A stretch of DNA of 64,000 nt from Strigamia acuminata (lineage: Eukaryota > Arthropoda > Chilopoda > Geophilomorpha > Linotaeniidae): contig OX442318.1 in assembly GCA_949358305.1 (NCBI GenBank), positions 6,062,501-6,126,500 of the forward strand, in the 5' to 3' direction. A program made the position numbers and the translations under genes. The notes under the pieces are model-generated. The model was not told the DNA's origin and made no database searches. It was given only the letters and a program-made list of their open reading frames with translations. Shown one piece after another: positions 1 to 9,452 of this stretch. How positions within the stretch are numbered: position 1 is the first letter of the stretch; every line of letters begins with the position of its first letter.

Positions 1-44
1 TTTTTCTCATTTTCAATATTGCATTTTGGAGCATTTACACGTAA
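1..44 (+). CDS. LGIC0: 3' end of a Cys-loop channel gene, partial
   Basis: The first 44 bases encode the end of the fourth membrane segment of a Cys-loop channel subunit, finishing ...FNIAFWSIYT and TAA. The sequence is nearly identical to the last exons of LGIC1 to LGIC3, so this is another recent copy of the same array whose body lies left of the window. Its 3' flank (about 54-174) is the same transposon-derived 3' UTR seen behind LGIC1-4, but it is cut by the Tc1-like insertion at about 174. Confidence 0.85.
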   Translation, partial: FLIFNIAFWSIYT

Positions 45-174
45 AAAGCACACATTAACCCTCCTGGCCCCCATTTTGGGTTAATTTTGACCTCCAAAAG
101 TGTTTTTATTTTTTCTTTCAAAAACTAACGAGATTTTCTTTCTGAAATTTCATGTATTTGTGATGCCTGACGTA

Positions 175-1070
175 TCCTTAATATATTGTAGGTCCGCCTT
201 TTGCATTAATTACTGCCTAAATACATCTGGGCATAGGTTCCATTTGGCCTCTCTAATACTTGAACCAATCTTGAGTAACTTTAGCTGAATGTGCCGGTGC
301 TAAATCATGTTGAAATGAATAACCAGAAAAGCATCCTCCCCGTTTTAATGAAGTCAAAAGTCCATCCATGAGAAAATCTTTTATTTTCCAGCATTAATAG
401 TACCCTCAACTAACAAGAGAGTGCTAATGCCCTTTGCAGCCATGGAACCCCACACCACAACAGATGTGGGATGCTTCACTGTAGACCTCACACATTTGAG
501 AACATACTCCTCTCCTTTTCTTCGCCAGATTCTGGGCCCAGAATCACCAAATGTTATACAAAATCGAGACTCATCTGACCAAATGACCTTTTTCCACTGA
601 TCAACAGTCCATTTCATGTGTTTTCTTGCCCACAATAATCGTTTTCTTCGCTGTTTTGCATTAAGATGTGGTTTGCATTTAGGAACTCGAGACATGAATC
701 GCATTTCTTTTAGCCTTCTTAATGTTGTGCGAGTAGACACTTGAATTTTAGATGTTTGTTTCCATTCCTTAGTTATTTATTCAGCATTCTTGAACCTATT
801 TTTCTTAACAATCTCACGAAGGGAGCTGTTTGTCCGTTTAGATGTTTTACGAGCTCGTTGTTTATATTTTTGCTGGTCAAAAATCTCATCACCATTTGCC
901 TTAAATTGTTTTATAACTTTTGACACAGTTGACTGGGAGCAAGGAATAGCTTTGGCTGTGTCAATTTGCTTCAGTTTTTGTTGAAATAAAGTAATTATTT
1001 TGGTTTTTACACGATCAGTTAAGTCTGATCGCTTTCCCATCTTGGATTCAATTTGAAGTGACATTGGCAT
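175..1070 (-). pseudogene. Tc1/mariner-like transposase, decayed
   Basis: Read on the minus strand, 1070 to 777 gives an N-terminal helix-turn-helix DNA-binding region containing MGKRSDLTDR and the HTH segment SQSTVSKVIKQF. After one in-frame stop the same frame continues (about 770-381) through the catalytic region with VIWSDESRF, the first Asp of the DD(E/D) triad. A second frame near 300-230 carries QHDLAPAHSAK, the second Asp region. In-frame stops and at least one frameshift separate the blocks, so this copy is dead. The left border follows a TA (173-174) inside the LGIC0 3' UTR, fitting TA-specific insertion. I could not identify a clear right terminal repeat. Confidence 0.85.
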
Positions 1071-1434
1071 AATGTAATAACAAATAATGACTATATATTC
1101 ACTTTTTGAGCTTAGCTCATTAATTGCAGGTGAGTTTGGGATGATTACACAGTATAAATTGCATTTCAGCTCAATATTCTAATTTCATGGCTCTAATTCT
1201 TGAGGATTCTAATTTAGTGTCTTGCAGGGCCCAATCATTTTCATGATAACTTCTGAAAAAATTGATCAATTTTTATGAAATTTTGTTTATTTAATTCATT
1301 TCTTGTTCATTGTGTTGGGAAAAATAAACATTTGGTTATATGTTGATTATTTTTTGTGTGATGTGATTTCAAACACAACTTTTGTTTTGACAGAGGTGTG
1401 TATTCTAATTTCATGTCTTTGAGTTGTACAACCA

Positions 1435-2100
1435 GCCATCATTTATTATTCTTTGAGGAGTTTTGTCCCATGATTGTTAAATGTTAAATTCTTACACAGC
1501 AAACAAAAAACAACGTGCTTTGATCACTCCATGTGGTTGAAAATCAAGAAAATCACCCTACAGGTGAATTTTCAGAAATCCGATTTCCGTTTGATGATTT
1601 AAAAATCATCACTTCCAGAAATCAAGAAAATCAGCAAAATCAATAGAAATCCATTTACATTGATCAACAGATAAATTCGAAATATTGGTGCTAAGTTAAA
1701 GCGACAATAACAAACGATTGTGTCGTCCTTGGGAGCTCAAATTTGAATTTGACGCCATTATTGTGTTTAAATCACCAGCACCAGATGGCACAACAATGCA
1801 AGAGAACGTTTCGTGACGTAAACTATTGAGCCACAGAGAGTTTCGTTTGGTGAAAACCAATCAGATCTCAAACGTGGTTTCTTACATGCTTCAGAATTGG
1901 TGGGCTGAACAATAATGTTTTATAACAGCTCCCCTAATTATCATCATTGAAATTATCGTCACAATCTGTTATTTGGATAATTTTATTGGAGATTTGCCTC
2001 TGATTTATTTTGCCTCGTTTGGGGCCAATGCCCACTGCCCACTAGTACAAAATAGGAGCCTGCAAAATCATAAGAATAAAATGGGACCAAAATAAGCATA
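1435..2100 (+). pseudogene. C-type lysozyme relic 1
   Basis: Positions about 1665-1725 match exon 3 of the intact lysozyme at 22493-22559: same acceptor, same ATAAATTCGAAATATTGGTG start, same ACGATTG. A lost base turns the following Cys-Gln-Gly codons into a stop. The bases after it (GAATTTGACGCCATTATTG) match lysozyme intron sequence at about 22,810, and about 2015-2095 matches the flank 3' of the intact lysozyme at 23,280-23,385. Exons 1, 2, 4 and 5 are not recognisable. The block is repeated downstream of LGIC1 and LGIC2. Confidence 0.75.
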
Positions 2101-2610
2101 AAAATTGGTTGTTATTCTAACAAAGGAAAGATCGGAGGAATTATAAACCTTCGTTATTGGTCGGCGGTTTAAATTAGATTTCGCTTTTAATCAATAATAA
2201 CCTTTGCAGCCAATGGCAGAATTATAAAAATTTGTCATTGGCTTGAAAGAGATTTCGTCATTGGTGATCAATTTACTTAAAAAATATCTACTGTACGAAA
2301 CTGGTCAATATATTTTCTCCTTTTCCCTCTTAAAAATGGAATATCTAGTTTTATTTTTGTGTAAAACATAGATCGGTAACTTCACACGCAAAAGTTAAAC
2401 TTGTCTCGGTCAATAAATTGATTTTACAAATTGTAAGAAGTACCACATCAATTATACAGAAATGAAATGTTCTCATAGATACAACAGCAAATCGACCCAC
2501 TTAAATTGAAAAGCTTTACCATAGAAACATCAACGAAATAAAAAGCTTTCAGCTACATGACACGCCAAAGTCACAGTATACTGTGGCCAAAGTAACATTA
2601 GAGATTGAAA
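2101..2610 (+). promoter_or_regulatory. LGIC1 upstream region, conserved between copies
   Basis: This stretch is shared with the upstream regions of LGIC2 (about 8,800-9,452) and LGIC3 (about 13,330-14,087). The last ~90 bases, including TTTACCATAGAAACATCAAC and CAGCTACATGA, are also conserved upstream of LGIC4 (about 16,750-16,805), although the rest is not. That short block is the best candidate for the core promoter and 5' UTR. There is no classical TATA box; ATAAAAAG near 2,539 is a weak candidate. Promoter function is inferred from conservation only. Confidence 0.45.
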
Positions 2611-5600
2611 ATGCTTCTCTTCTTCTACTGTTTCTACTGTGTTATTGGCCTTACAAACGAATTAAGGTAATTTCTCTTAACAAGTCAAGCACCCTTATAT
2701 GTGATAAGTAATGCTAACCAACATTTTAACAGTGATAAAGAAATTACTTATTTTATCCCAAAAAATTATACTAGTTTTAGACCATTAGATGGCGGTAAGT
2801 TTAGTTATTGTATTTATTCGATTCTAAGATGCACTTTTTTCAATATATTGTTACGTGGTTTGTGTGGTTGTTACGTGGTTTTGACGAGTTTTGATTAAAC
2901 CAAGTAACATTCTGATTGTTATGATGAATGACTCTGTTATTTTAATTCAATCCATTATTTTGCACGTCGATATGTTATTGATCGAGAACTAATGATACTA
3001 CACTCTGGCCCACCTCTTGCCCATTGGCCGAGCCATTTCACTGGTGTGGTGATCCAAAAAAGTAGACCCAAACACGAGAAATGCATTACAATGTACAGAC
3101 ATTGTAATCGATTATCTATTGTTAGGAAATTGTTTGCTTTCCTGGCAAAGCAACCAATAAACAGAACCAACATGAGTCTTAAATTAAAAAGTGCATAAAA
3201 CTTTATTTTATAAATAGAAAAAAACTTTTATAATAAAAAACAATCAAAATTGTATCAATTTCAATGTTCATAATAAACCTAAAAAATAAATAAAAATAAA
3301 AACTAATTATCCTTGTGGTAGTATAGTCCACAGTTAGAAGTAATCAGGCTCGGCCAATGGAAAATAGATGCACTCTTGAGGTTGGCCAGAGTATAGCATA
3401 ACAATATAAACATCTTTTTAAAAACAGGGTGCGTCTCACGATGACGTCTTAAAATCGCTTATTTATAAACAAAATACCGGGTGGCCCACATAAAACCGGC
3501 CCGACAATACACGGAGGCTTACGAAGGGTGACTCAAAAAATGTATACATGCACAAAATTAAATATACATTAATCATTAGCTGTGCACAGTGTAGTTTAAT
3601 TGACGTTTCTAGTGCAGTTTTTTCCGCTCTTTCGTTTGGTGTTTAGTTTTGAACAATCCAAGCTTTCGTTCTCGAGATATTTGCATTTTTCATCAATTTT
3701 TGTCCGAATTTTCTAAATTGAATGGCACCAGTCAGCTTAAATTTTAGATTTTGTGGTAATTTTGTGGCTTTCTTCAGCAGTACCGGTACCGGTATAGTAG
3801 GTACACAGTACTTAGCAAAAAATACCGCAATTTGTGGGACTGGTACGGTACCTGTAACACTTTTTTGGTACCAAACGACTTTACTTTAGCAAAATCTCAA
3901 AAAATGTAGCAAAATCTCACAAAATCAAGCACAATCTTACAAAATCTCACAAAATCAAGCACAATCTCACAAAATCAAGCACAATCTCACAAAATCTTAC
4001 AAAATCAAGCAAAATCTCATACTGGTACATCTGAAGAAATCCATAAAAGTACCATTGACGAGATTCAAAAAGTACCACAAAATTCAGGAATGACTAGTGC
4101 AATCAAACTTGGCGATATCGGACAATAATTGATTAAAATCGCAACTATCTTGAGAACAAAAGCTCGAATCGTCAAAAACTAAACACCAAACGAATGAGCG
4201 GAAAAAACTGCACTATAGAAACGTTAATTGAACAACCCTGACCACAGCTAATGATTTATGTATATTTAATTTTGTGCATGCATACATTTTTTGAGTCGCC
4301 CTTTGCAAGCCTCCGTGTATTGTCGGGCCGCTTTTATGTGGGCCACCCGGTACCATTACATATAAGTTAATTTTTTTATCAATAATAATTTCAAAAAAAA
4401 ATTCTTTACAGAGCCAATTCATGTAGACCTAATCATTCTACCTCATATGATATCTGAATTGTCGTTAAAGCAAATGGTAAGAATTAATTGACATGTTAAC
4501 ACAAGAAATGTCTCATCTAGGATGAAAGTATTTTTAGAGCGTTTTAATCATATTTTGCTAGGAATTCACTGCTGAACTAACGGTTTACGTTACTTGGTTC
4601 GATGAACAGTTAAAAACGACCAGACGTATGCATTTACCATCTGCTATAGCAGATAAATTGTGGCGTCCAATGTTGGTTTTCAGAAATTGCAAAAGCTGCA
4701 GCAGTGTCATCATCGACCCCAACAGAGATACAATTTATATTTCTTTTAAACGGGTTTGGGTCCAATACAGGTGAATTATCGATTTTCAATGCTAACTGAA
4801 CTTTGTAATCACAATTTTCATTCACAGAAAATCAATCAAGTTTACTTGTATGTTTGATTTTACCAGCTATCCGTTCGATAAACAGCATTGTGATATCCAG
4901 GTTCGCCTTAGTGAGTATACATAAAATTACCACGTAACTCCGCTTTAACCCTCAGACGGACAATCTGAAAAGACGACGCTTTGGTGCCCATAATGTACCA
5001 ATTTGGGGACAAAATAATTAAATCGGGAAGGCCTGTAGCTTAAGCGCTGTTAGAGAAGTGCAACAACTTGTCGCACTTGGCGCTACTGTAATCAATTGGT
5101 TTTTTGCTTCGCGGGTGTGCCGTACAGGACCACTAGCGCCATATGGCGTCTACTGGTAAAAATTGAAAGCACTTAGTAGAAGCGCTTTTATAAGATTGGG
5201 AGAAGCCAACTTAAACTTAAGCTGGGATTTCTAAGGGGCAGAATTTTCAAAGGTAAATAAATAAAAAAATAACATACAGAACACTCCAAAATTTTTTTGA
5301 CAGAACACTCCAAAATTTTTTTGAAACAAACTTCATTGTTGTATGAACAACGTCAGAAATGTTTAGGTAATTATAATAAACCAAAAAAAAGTTTTCCTAT
5401 TCAAGAAGAGTGTTGTCCCCAAAATGGTATAGGGTTGTCCATCTGAGGGTTAAAGGTCATAGGAAGAGAAAAATAAAAATTGGCAAGAAGATTATACTCT
5501 TTCCACACTCAAAAGGCCCCCTCTGAAGCTTGGCTCCCATTGGCCACCAATCAACTGCAGTTCTGAGGATTAGTACACCAGTGATATGGTGGCCAATGGG

Positions 5601-7603
5601 AGCCAAGCTTCAGAGGGGGCCTCTTGAGTGTGGAAAGAGTATACTAATGTCATTATTAGACCAAACCCGTTGTTCGTGAGTGATCAATTGTTTCCAGATT
5701 ATTACATCGTTTGTTTTTAAACTTTGAAAAATTATTAAACGTTCTCCATTTTTAGTTTACAAAAGTTTCAAAAAGTTGCCGTTGGTGGCGCTTTTTATGA
5801 CGTCATCGGCGACAAACGAAGAGCTTTTTAGCATGGGCTTGGCTTCGTTAAAAGCTATGAAAATTTTATCTTTTGAACATATCCTGCTAGACACAGTTTC
5901 GTGGACACCATGTTTTAGCAAATTGGGATGCTGTTGGAATAAACAAAGATAAAAATCATAATATTTACTTATTTTTGAATACAAAAATTAAAGGAAATCA
6001 AAATCAATACAGAAATAAACTTTTAGCAGCAAAAAATCATATTTTCATGGTGACACAATTTTGTGGACACCCAAGACACAATTTTGTGTCCACCAAATAG
6101 TAAATAATTATTTACTGAATATTAAAAGCCCAATAACCTAACAGTACTGTCAAATTAATGGAAAAAAAATTTCAGAACTCTTAAATGAAGCCAAGCCCAT
6201 GCTAAAAAGCTGTTAGTTTGTCGCCGATGACGTCATAAAAAGAGCCACCAATGACAACTTTTTGAAACTTTCGTAAACTAAAAATGGAAAACGTTTAATA
6301 ATTTTTCAAAGTTTAAACAAACTACATGTATATAATAATCTGGAAACAATTGATCAGTCACGAACAACGGGTTTGGTCTAATAATGACACAAGTAATCTT
6401 CTTGTCAATTTCTATTTTTCTCTTCCTACGACCTTAAAGTTGCATGCCGGTAAACCCCATTTATACCGGCAATTTTTTCGGTAATTTCATATACAGCGGC
6501 ATGCCACTTAAAACGGGGAAATACGGTAGGTAAATTAGATCACAAATTAGATTTCATTTCCTTCTATTTTGATTCAATAGGCGTTTGGAACGGTCCTGTA
6601 AAACTCTATTTCAACAGCTTGGAAATCACAGAAGAAATTTCAGTGCCACCAGAATATCGGCTCAATAATTCAAAGCAACTACAAAAACTCTGTGAAAATA
6701 CCACAACAGATAGCAAGTTTATACAAAGCAAAAGCCGATTCCTACTAGTAAGAAAGAAAAGACCAAAACTTAGCCAAGAAGCAATAAAAGAACAACTTGC
6801 ACATATTGCTGCAAACCTTCCTGATGCAGAAAATGCAAAAAGTAGAATTCCACCTTATTTGCTTATTTTCTGAACTTTCTAGTGGGAATTAAACTTAAAT
6901 CATACCTGGTTTAACGTAGTTTCTTTGCAGCTACAAGTATTTGCATCACGTACACCTTTGTTTTCAAAAGAATCCCAACTCAACACATAATGCTCCTGTT
7001 CGTACCGAGTATGCTCATCGTGATGCTTTCATGGATATCATTCTGGCTCAAAGTAGAAATGGGAGCCCCGAGAGTTGCACTTGGTCTGACATCACTACTC
7101 ACACTGGCAACTCAATTTAGTGTTGCACAGAAAGATTTACCTTCTGTGGCAACAATCAAAGCGCTTGATGTGTGGATGTTTGTTTGTATTTTCATGGTTT
7201 TTTCATCCATGGTAATTTATGCAATTTCCTATAATTGTCACCAGTTTAAAATACTTAAAAGCTTAGAAGTTAATCATATAAAAAAATCAACGAGAAACAG
7301 ACACTCAGCAGTCAATGTAAGAATGATTTATAGATATTAATAACATGGTGTACGTCATTCCTATCCTTTAAAACCATTATCAGACTTAAATGTGGATGAA
7401 AAACTCTACCGATAAAATTAATTTCATGTTTTCTATTTCAGGTTGCTGGAATTCAAATCAAGAGTGTGACCTTAACAAGAATCAAAAGAAGAATTTTCGA
7501 GCGAATAAATATTAAAAACATTAATGTGGACAAGAAAGCTAGAATAATATTTCCTTTGTTTTTTCTCATTTTCAATATTGCATTTTGGAGCATTTACACA
7601 TAA
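2611..7603 (+). CDS. LGIC1: Cys-loop ligand-gated channel subunit (anion type)
   Basis: Predicted plasma-membrane pentameric channel subunit, 384 aa. Exons: 2611-2666, 2733-2794, 4412-4476, 4562-4770, 4828-4910, 6581-6712, 6931-7316, 7442-7603. It has a signal peptide (about 1-15), a ligand-binding domain, the Cys-loop C138-x13-C152 with YPFDKQHC, a second loop-C pair C196/C207, M1 (about 222-242), M2 (about 250-268, RVALGLTSLLTLATQ), M3 (about 282-302) and M4 (about 365-383). The second pair and M2 fit the GlyR/GluCl/HisCl branch, but the residues before R0' read AAP instead of the usual PA. NC104KSC107 follows the loop A W-x-P and is unusual. The protein is short for the family, with an M3-M4 loop of only about 60 residues. 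Intron 6 uses a GC donor. Introns 2 and 5 have swollen to about 1.6 kb through transposons. The ligand is unknown. Confidence 0.9.
2995..3396. mobile_element. Fold-back MITE, TATACTCTGG family, copy A (LGIC1 intron 2)
   Basis: The ends are inverted copies: CACTCTGGCCCACCTC with CCATTGGCCGAGCC on the left, GGCTCGGCCAATGG with GAGGTTGGCCAGAGTATA on the right. The interior (GTGGTGATCCAAAAAAGTAGA) is shared with copies B (25,876) and C (45,519). No coding capacity seen. Confidence 0.75.
3477..4350. mobile_element. Long fold-back element with TA target duplication (LGIC1 intron 2)
   Basis: Terminal arms of roughly 190 bp start CCGGGTGGCCCACATAAAA and end as the inverse, flanked by TA on both sides. 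LGIC3 has the empty site in the same intron (AAATACCATTACAT near 14,550). The centre (about 3,889-4,020) is a small tandem repeat of AAAATCTCACAAAATCAAGC. Fragments of the same arm occur at about 31,432-31,499 and 37,694-37,745. Non-coding. Confidence 0.8.
4949..5449. mobile_element. TTAA-flanked MITE (LGIC1 intron 5)
   Basis: The ends CCCTCAGACGGACAA and TTGTCCATCTGAGGG are inverted repeats, each bordered by TTAA, as expected for piggyBac-type insertion. It is missing from the same intron of LGIC2 and LGIC3. No transposase seen. Confidence 0.75.
5454..6433. mobile_element. Long fold-back element flanked by TTAA (LGIC1 intron 5)
   Basis: The left arm starts AGGTCATAGGAAGAGAAAAA and the right arm ends with its inverse before TTAA. 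The arms are a few hundred bases long and include TGACGTCAT and CAAACCCGTTGTTCGTGA in both. It sits directly in the right-hand TTAA of the element at 4949-5449, and its left arm is split by a smaller fold-back at 5493-5643. Non-coding. Confidence 0.8.
5493..5643. mobile_element. Fold-back MITE, TATACTCT family, copy D (nested)
   Basis: Almost all of its 151 bases are two arms: TATACTCTTTCCACACTC... with CCCATTGGCCACC, and the exact inverse. It shares the TATACTCT end and the CATTGGCC(A/G) block with copies A-C, but the rest of the arm differs. It is inserted into the left arm of the 5454-6433 element. Confidence 0.75.
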
Positions 7604-7609
7604 AAAGCA

Positions 7610-7739
7610 CACATTAACCCTCCTGGCGCCCACCTATGGTCAATTTTGACCTCCAAAAGTGTTTTTATTTTTTCTTTCGAAAACTAACGGATTTTCTTTC
7701 TGAAATTTCATGTATTTGTAATGCTTGACGTAGAATAAA
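7610..7739 (+). terminator. LGIC1 3' UTR made of a MITE half, with poly(A) signal
   Basis: TTAACCCTCCTGG begins just after the stop codon. The sequence (CAATTTTGACCTCCAAAAGTG and onward) matches one half of a TTAA-type MITE that is complete at about 25,113-25,507. AATAAA at 7734-7739 is the likely poly(A) signal. The same arrangement follows LGIC2 (AATAAA 11818-11823), LGIC3 (16431-16436) and LGIC4 (21323-21328). Confidence 0.65.
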
Positions 7740-7789
7740 GCTATTTTCCCATTTAAATACTGCTCAATATTTAATTGATATTTAATATT

Positions 7790-8385
7790 TAATCGTGTTC
7801 TCTGACCAACCAACCAACAAAGCCATTTTTACCTAATCGGGACCGTTATGGCTCTGAGCAATGTCCCAGTCTTTGGATAACGCGTAAACGACCCAAAGGT
7901 TGAGATGGCTCTGTGGCGGATGGAGACGTCAATATCTCTCACGATGGTCCTGGGACCATCGTGACTGTCCCCGCCGAAAATATTAATAACTAACGTTTAT
8001 TTGTTGTATTCTTTTTCTAGCTTTAGTATTGTTTACGTCGCATATGCGATTAATTAATCGGTCGAATTATCTTGGCGATACGGAGAGTTCTCCGCATCTT
8101 CGTGCATTTTCGCCGCGTGGCCGAATACGGCCACGTAACGTTATGGTGACGATGCCGTTAAGCCAGCCCTATTCCTCGGCCCGCCCGGACATCCAACCCA
8201 GACGATGCCACCCGTTTACACGTGCCCAGAACCTAGTTTTTTTGTAATAAACATAATCATGTTCCATGCATCGTAAGTTCGTATTATTCAGTTGTATTTC
8301 GCTTAGCGCACATTTATTTAGCTTATTCGGTAGGTTAGGTTTATTTATCTTAAAAAAGCTATTAATATGATAATATTATTCAACC
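7790..8385. other. GC-richer insert of unknown origin between LGIC1 and LGIC2
   Basis: This block is absent from the matching spacer behind LGIC2 and is clearly richer in GC than its surroundings. It has a perfect hairpin (11-bp arms, 2-nt loop) at 7940-7963 and another at about 8115-8136 (ACGTGGCCG / CGGCCACGT), and AATAAA near its right end (about 8,248). It could be a solo LTR, a SINE or a structured RNA; I recognise none of these with confidence and see no convincing protein. Confidence 0.4.
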
Positions 8386-8389
8386 GAGG

Positions 8390-8790
8390 TAGAATCGTCA
8401 CAAAATGATTGTGGTTATCCTGGGGAGATCAAATTCGAATTTGACGCCATTATTGTGTTTAAATTACCGGCACCAGATGGCACAACAATGTAAGAGAACG
8501 TTTCGTGACGTAAACTATTGAGCCACAGAGAGTTTCATTGGTGAAAACCAATCAGATCTAAAACGTGGTTTGTTACATGCTTCAGAATTGGTGGGCTGAA
8601 CAATAATGTTTTATACGAACAACTCCCCTAATTATCATCATTGAAATTATCGTTAAAATCTGTTATTTGGATAATTGTATTGGAGATTTGCCTCTGGTTT
8701 ATTTTGCCACGTTTAGGGCCAATGCCCACTGCCCACTAGCACAAAATAGGAGCCTGCGACATCATATGAATAAAATGTGACCAAAATAAG
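8390..8790 (+). pseudogene. C-type lysozyme relic 2
   Basis: Only the end of exon 3 survives (GTCACAAAATGATTGTGG, about 8,397-8,415). Lysozyme intron sequence follows (GAATTTGACGCCATTATTG), then the lysozyme 3' flank (CAATGCCCACTGCCCACTAG, about 8,720-8,740). The 5' part was removed by the insert at 7790-8385. Confidence 0.6.
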
Positions 8791-9452
8791 CATGAAAATT
8801 GGTTGCTAGTCTAACAAAGAAAAGATCGAAGGAATTAAAAACCTTCGTTATTGGTCTAATAGATTACGACATTAATCAATAATAACCTTTGCAGCTAATG
8901 GCAGAATTATAAGAATTTGTCATTGGCATGAAAGGGTTTTTGCCATTGATGATTTTCCCGTTAGTATGATGGTTCCAAGTGGATTCTTCAATTTCCATAC
9001 CAGTTATTTGCTGGTTATTTGCTGGTGTGTGTATGATGGTTCCACCTGGATTCTTCAATTTCCATTTTTACCTTTTTAACAAGTAAGCGATTCAGTTTTA
9101 TTGTTTGAAGTCACAATATACATCACATAATATCATTGTATCATGTGTTCAATTTCCATAAAATATATCTACGTAACTGGTCAATATAATTTCTCCTTTT
9201 CCCTTTTACAAATGGAATATCTAGTTTTATTTTTGTTTAAAATTGTCATTTAAATGCTAGCTCTCGGTCAATAAATTGATTTAATAAATAAATAATAAGA
9301 AGTTTCGTGTAAATTATACATAAAAGAAATGAAATGGTTTTCATAGATACGACAGCATAACAAACACTTTAATTGTAAAGTTTTACCATAGAAACATCAA
9401 CAATTAAAGCATTCAGCTACATGACACGCCAAAGTAACATTAGAGATTAAAA

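Noticed and set aside
1669-1740. A functional second lysozyme upstream of LGIC1
   Set aside because: Only exon 3 is recognisable and it has a frame-breaking change; the catalytic exon is missing.
4634-4825. Minus-strand frames over channel exon 4 (also 10171-10362 and 18668-18850)
   Set aside because: They recur because the sense exon is duplicated; the plus strand carries splice sites and the conserved protein.
6619-6873. Separate small genes at the exon 6 read-through frames of LGIC1-3
   Set aside because: The upstream part is channel exon 6. The extension is intronic and is reported as a possible retained-intron product, not as a gene.
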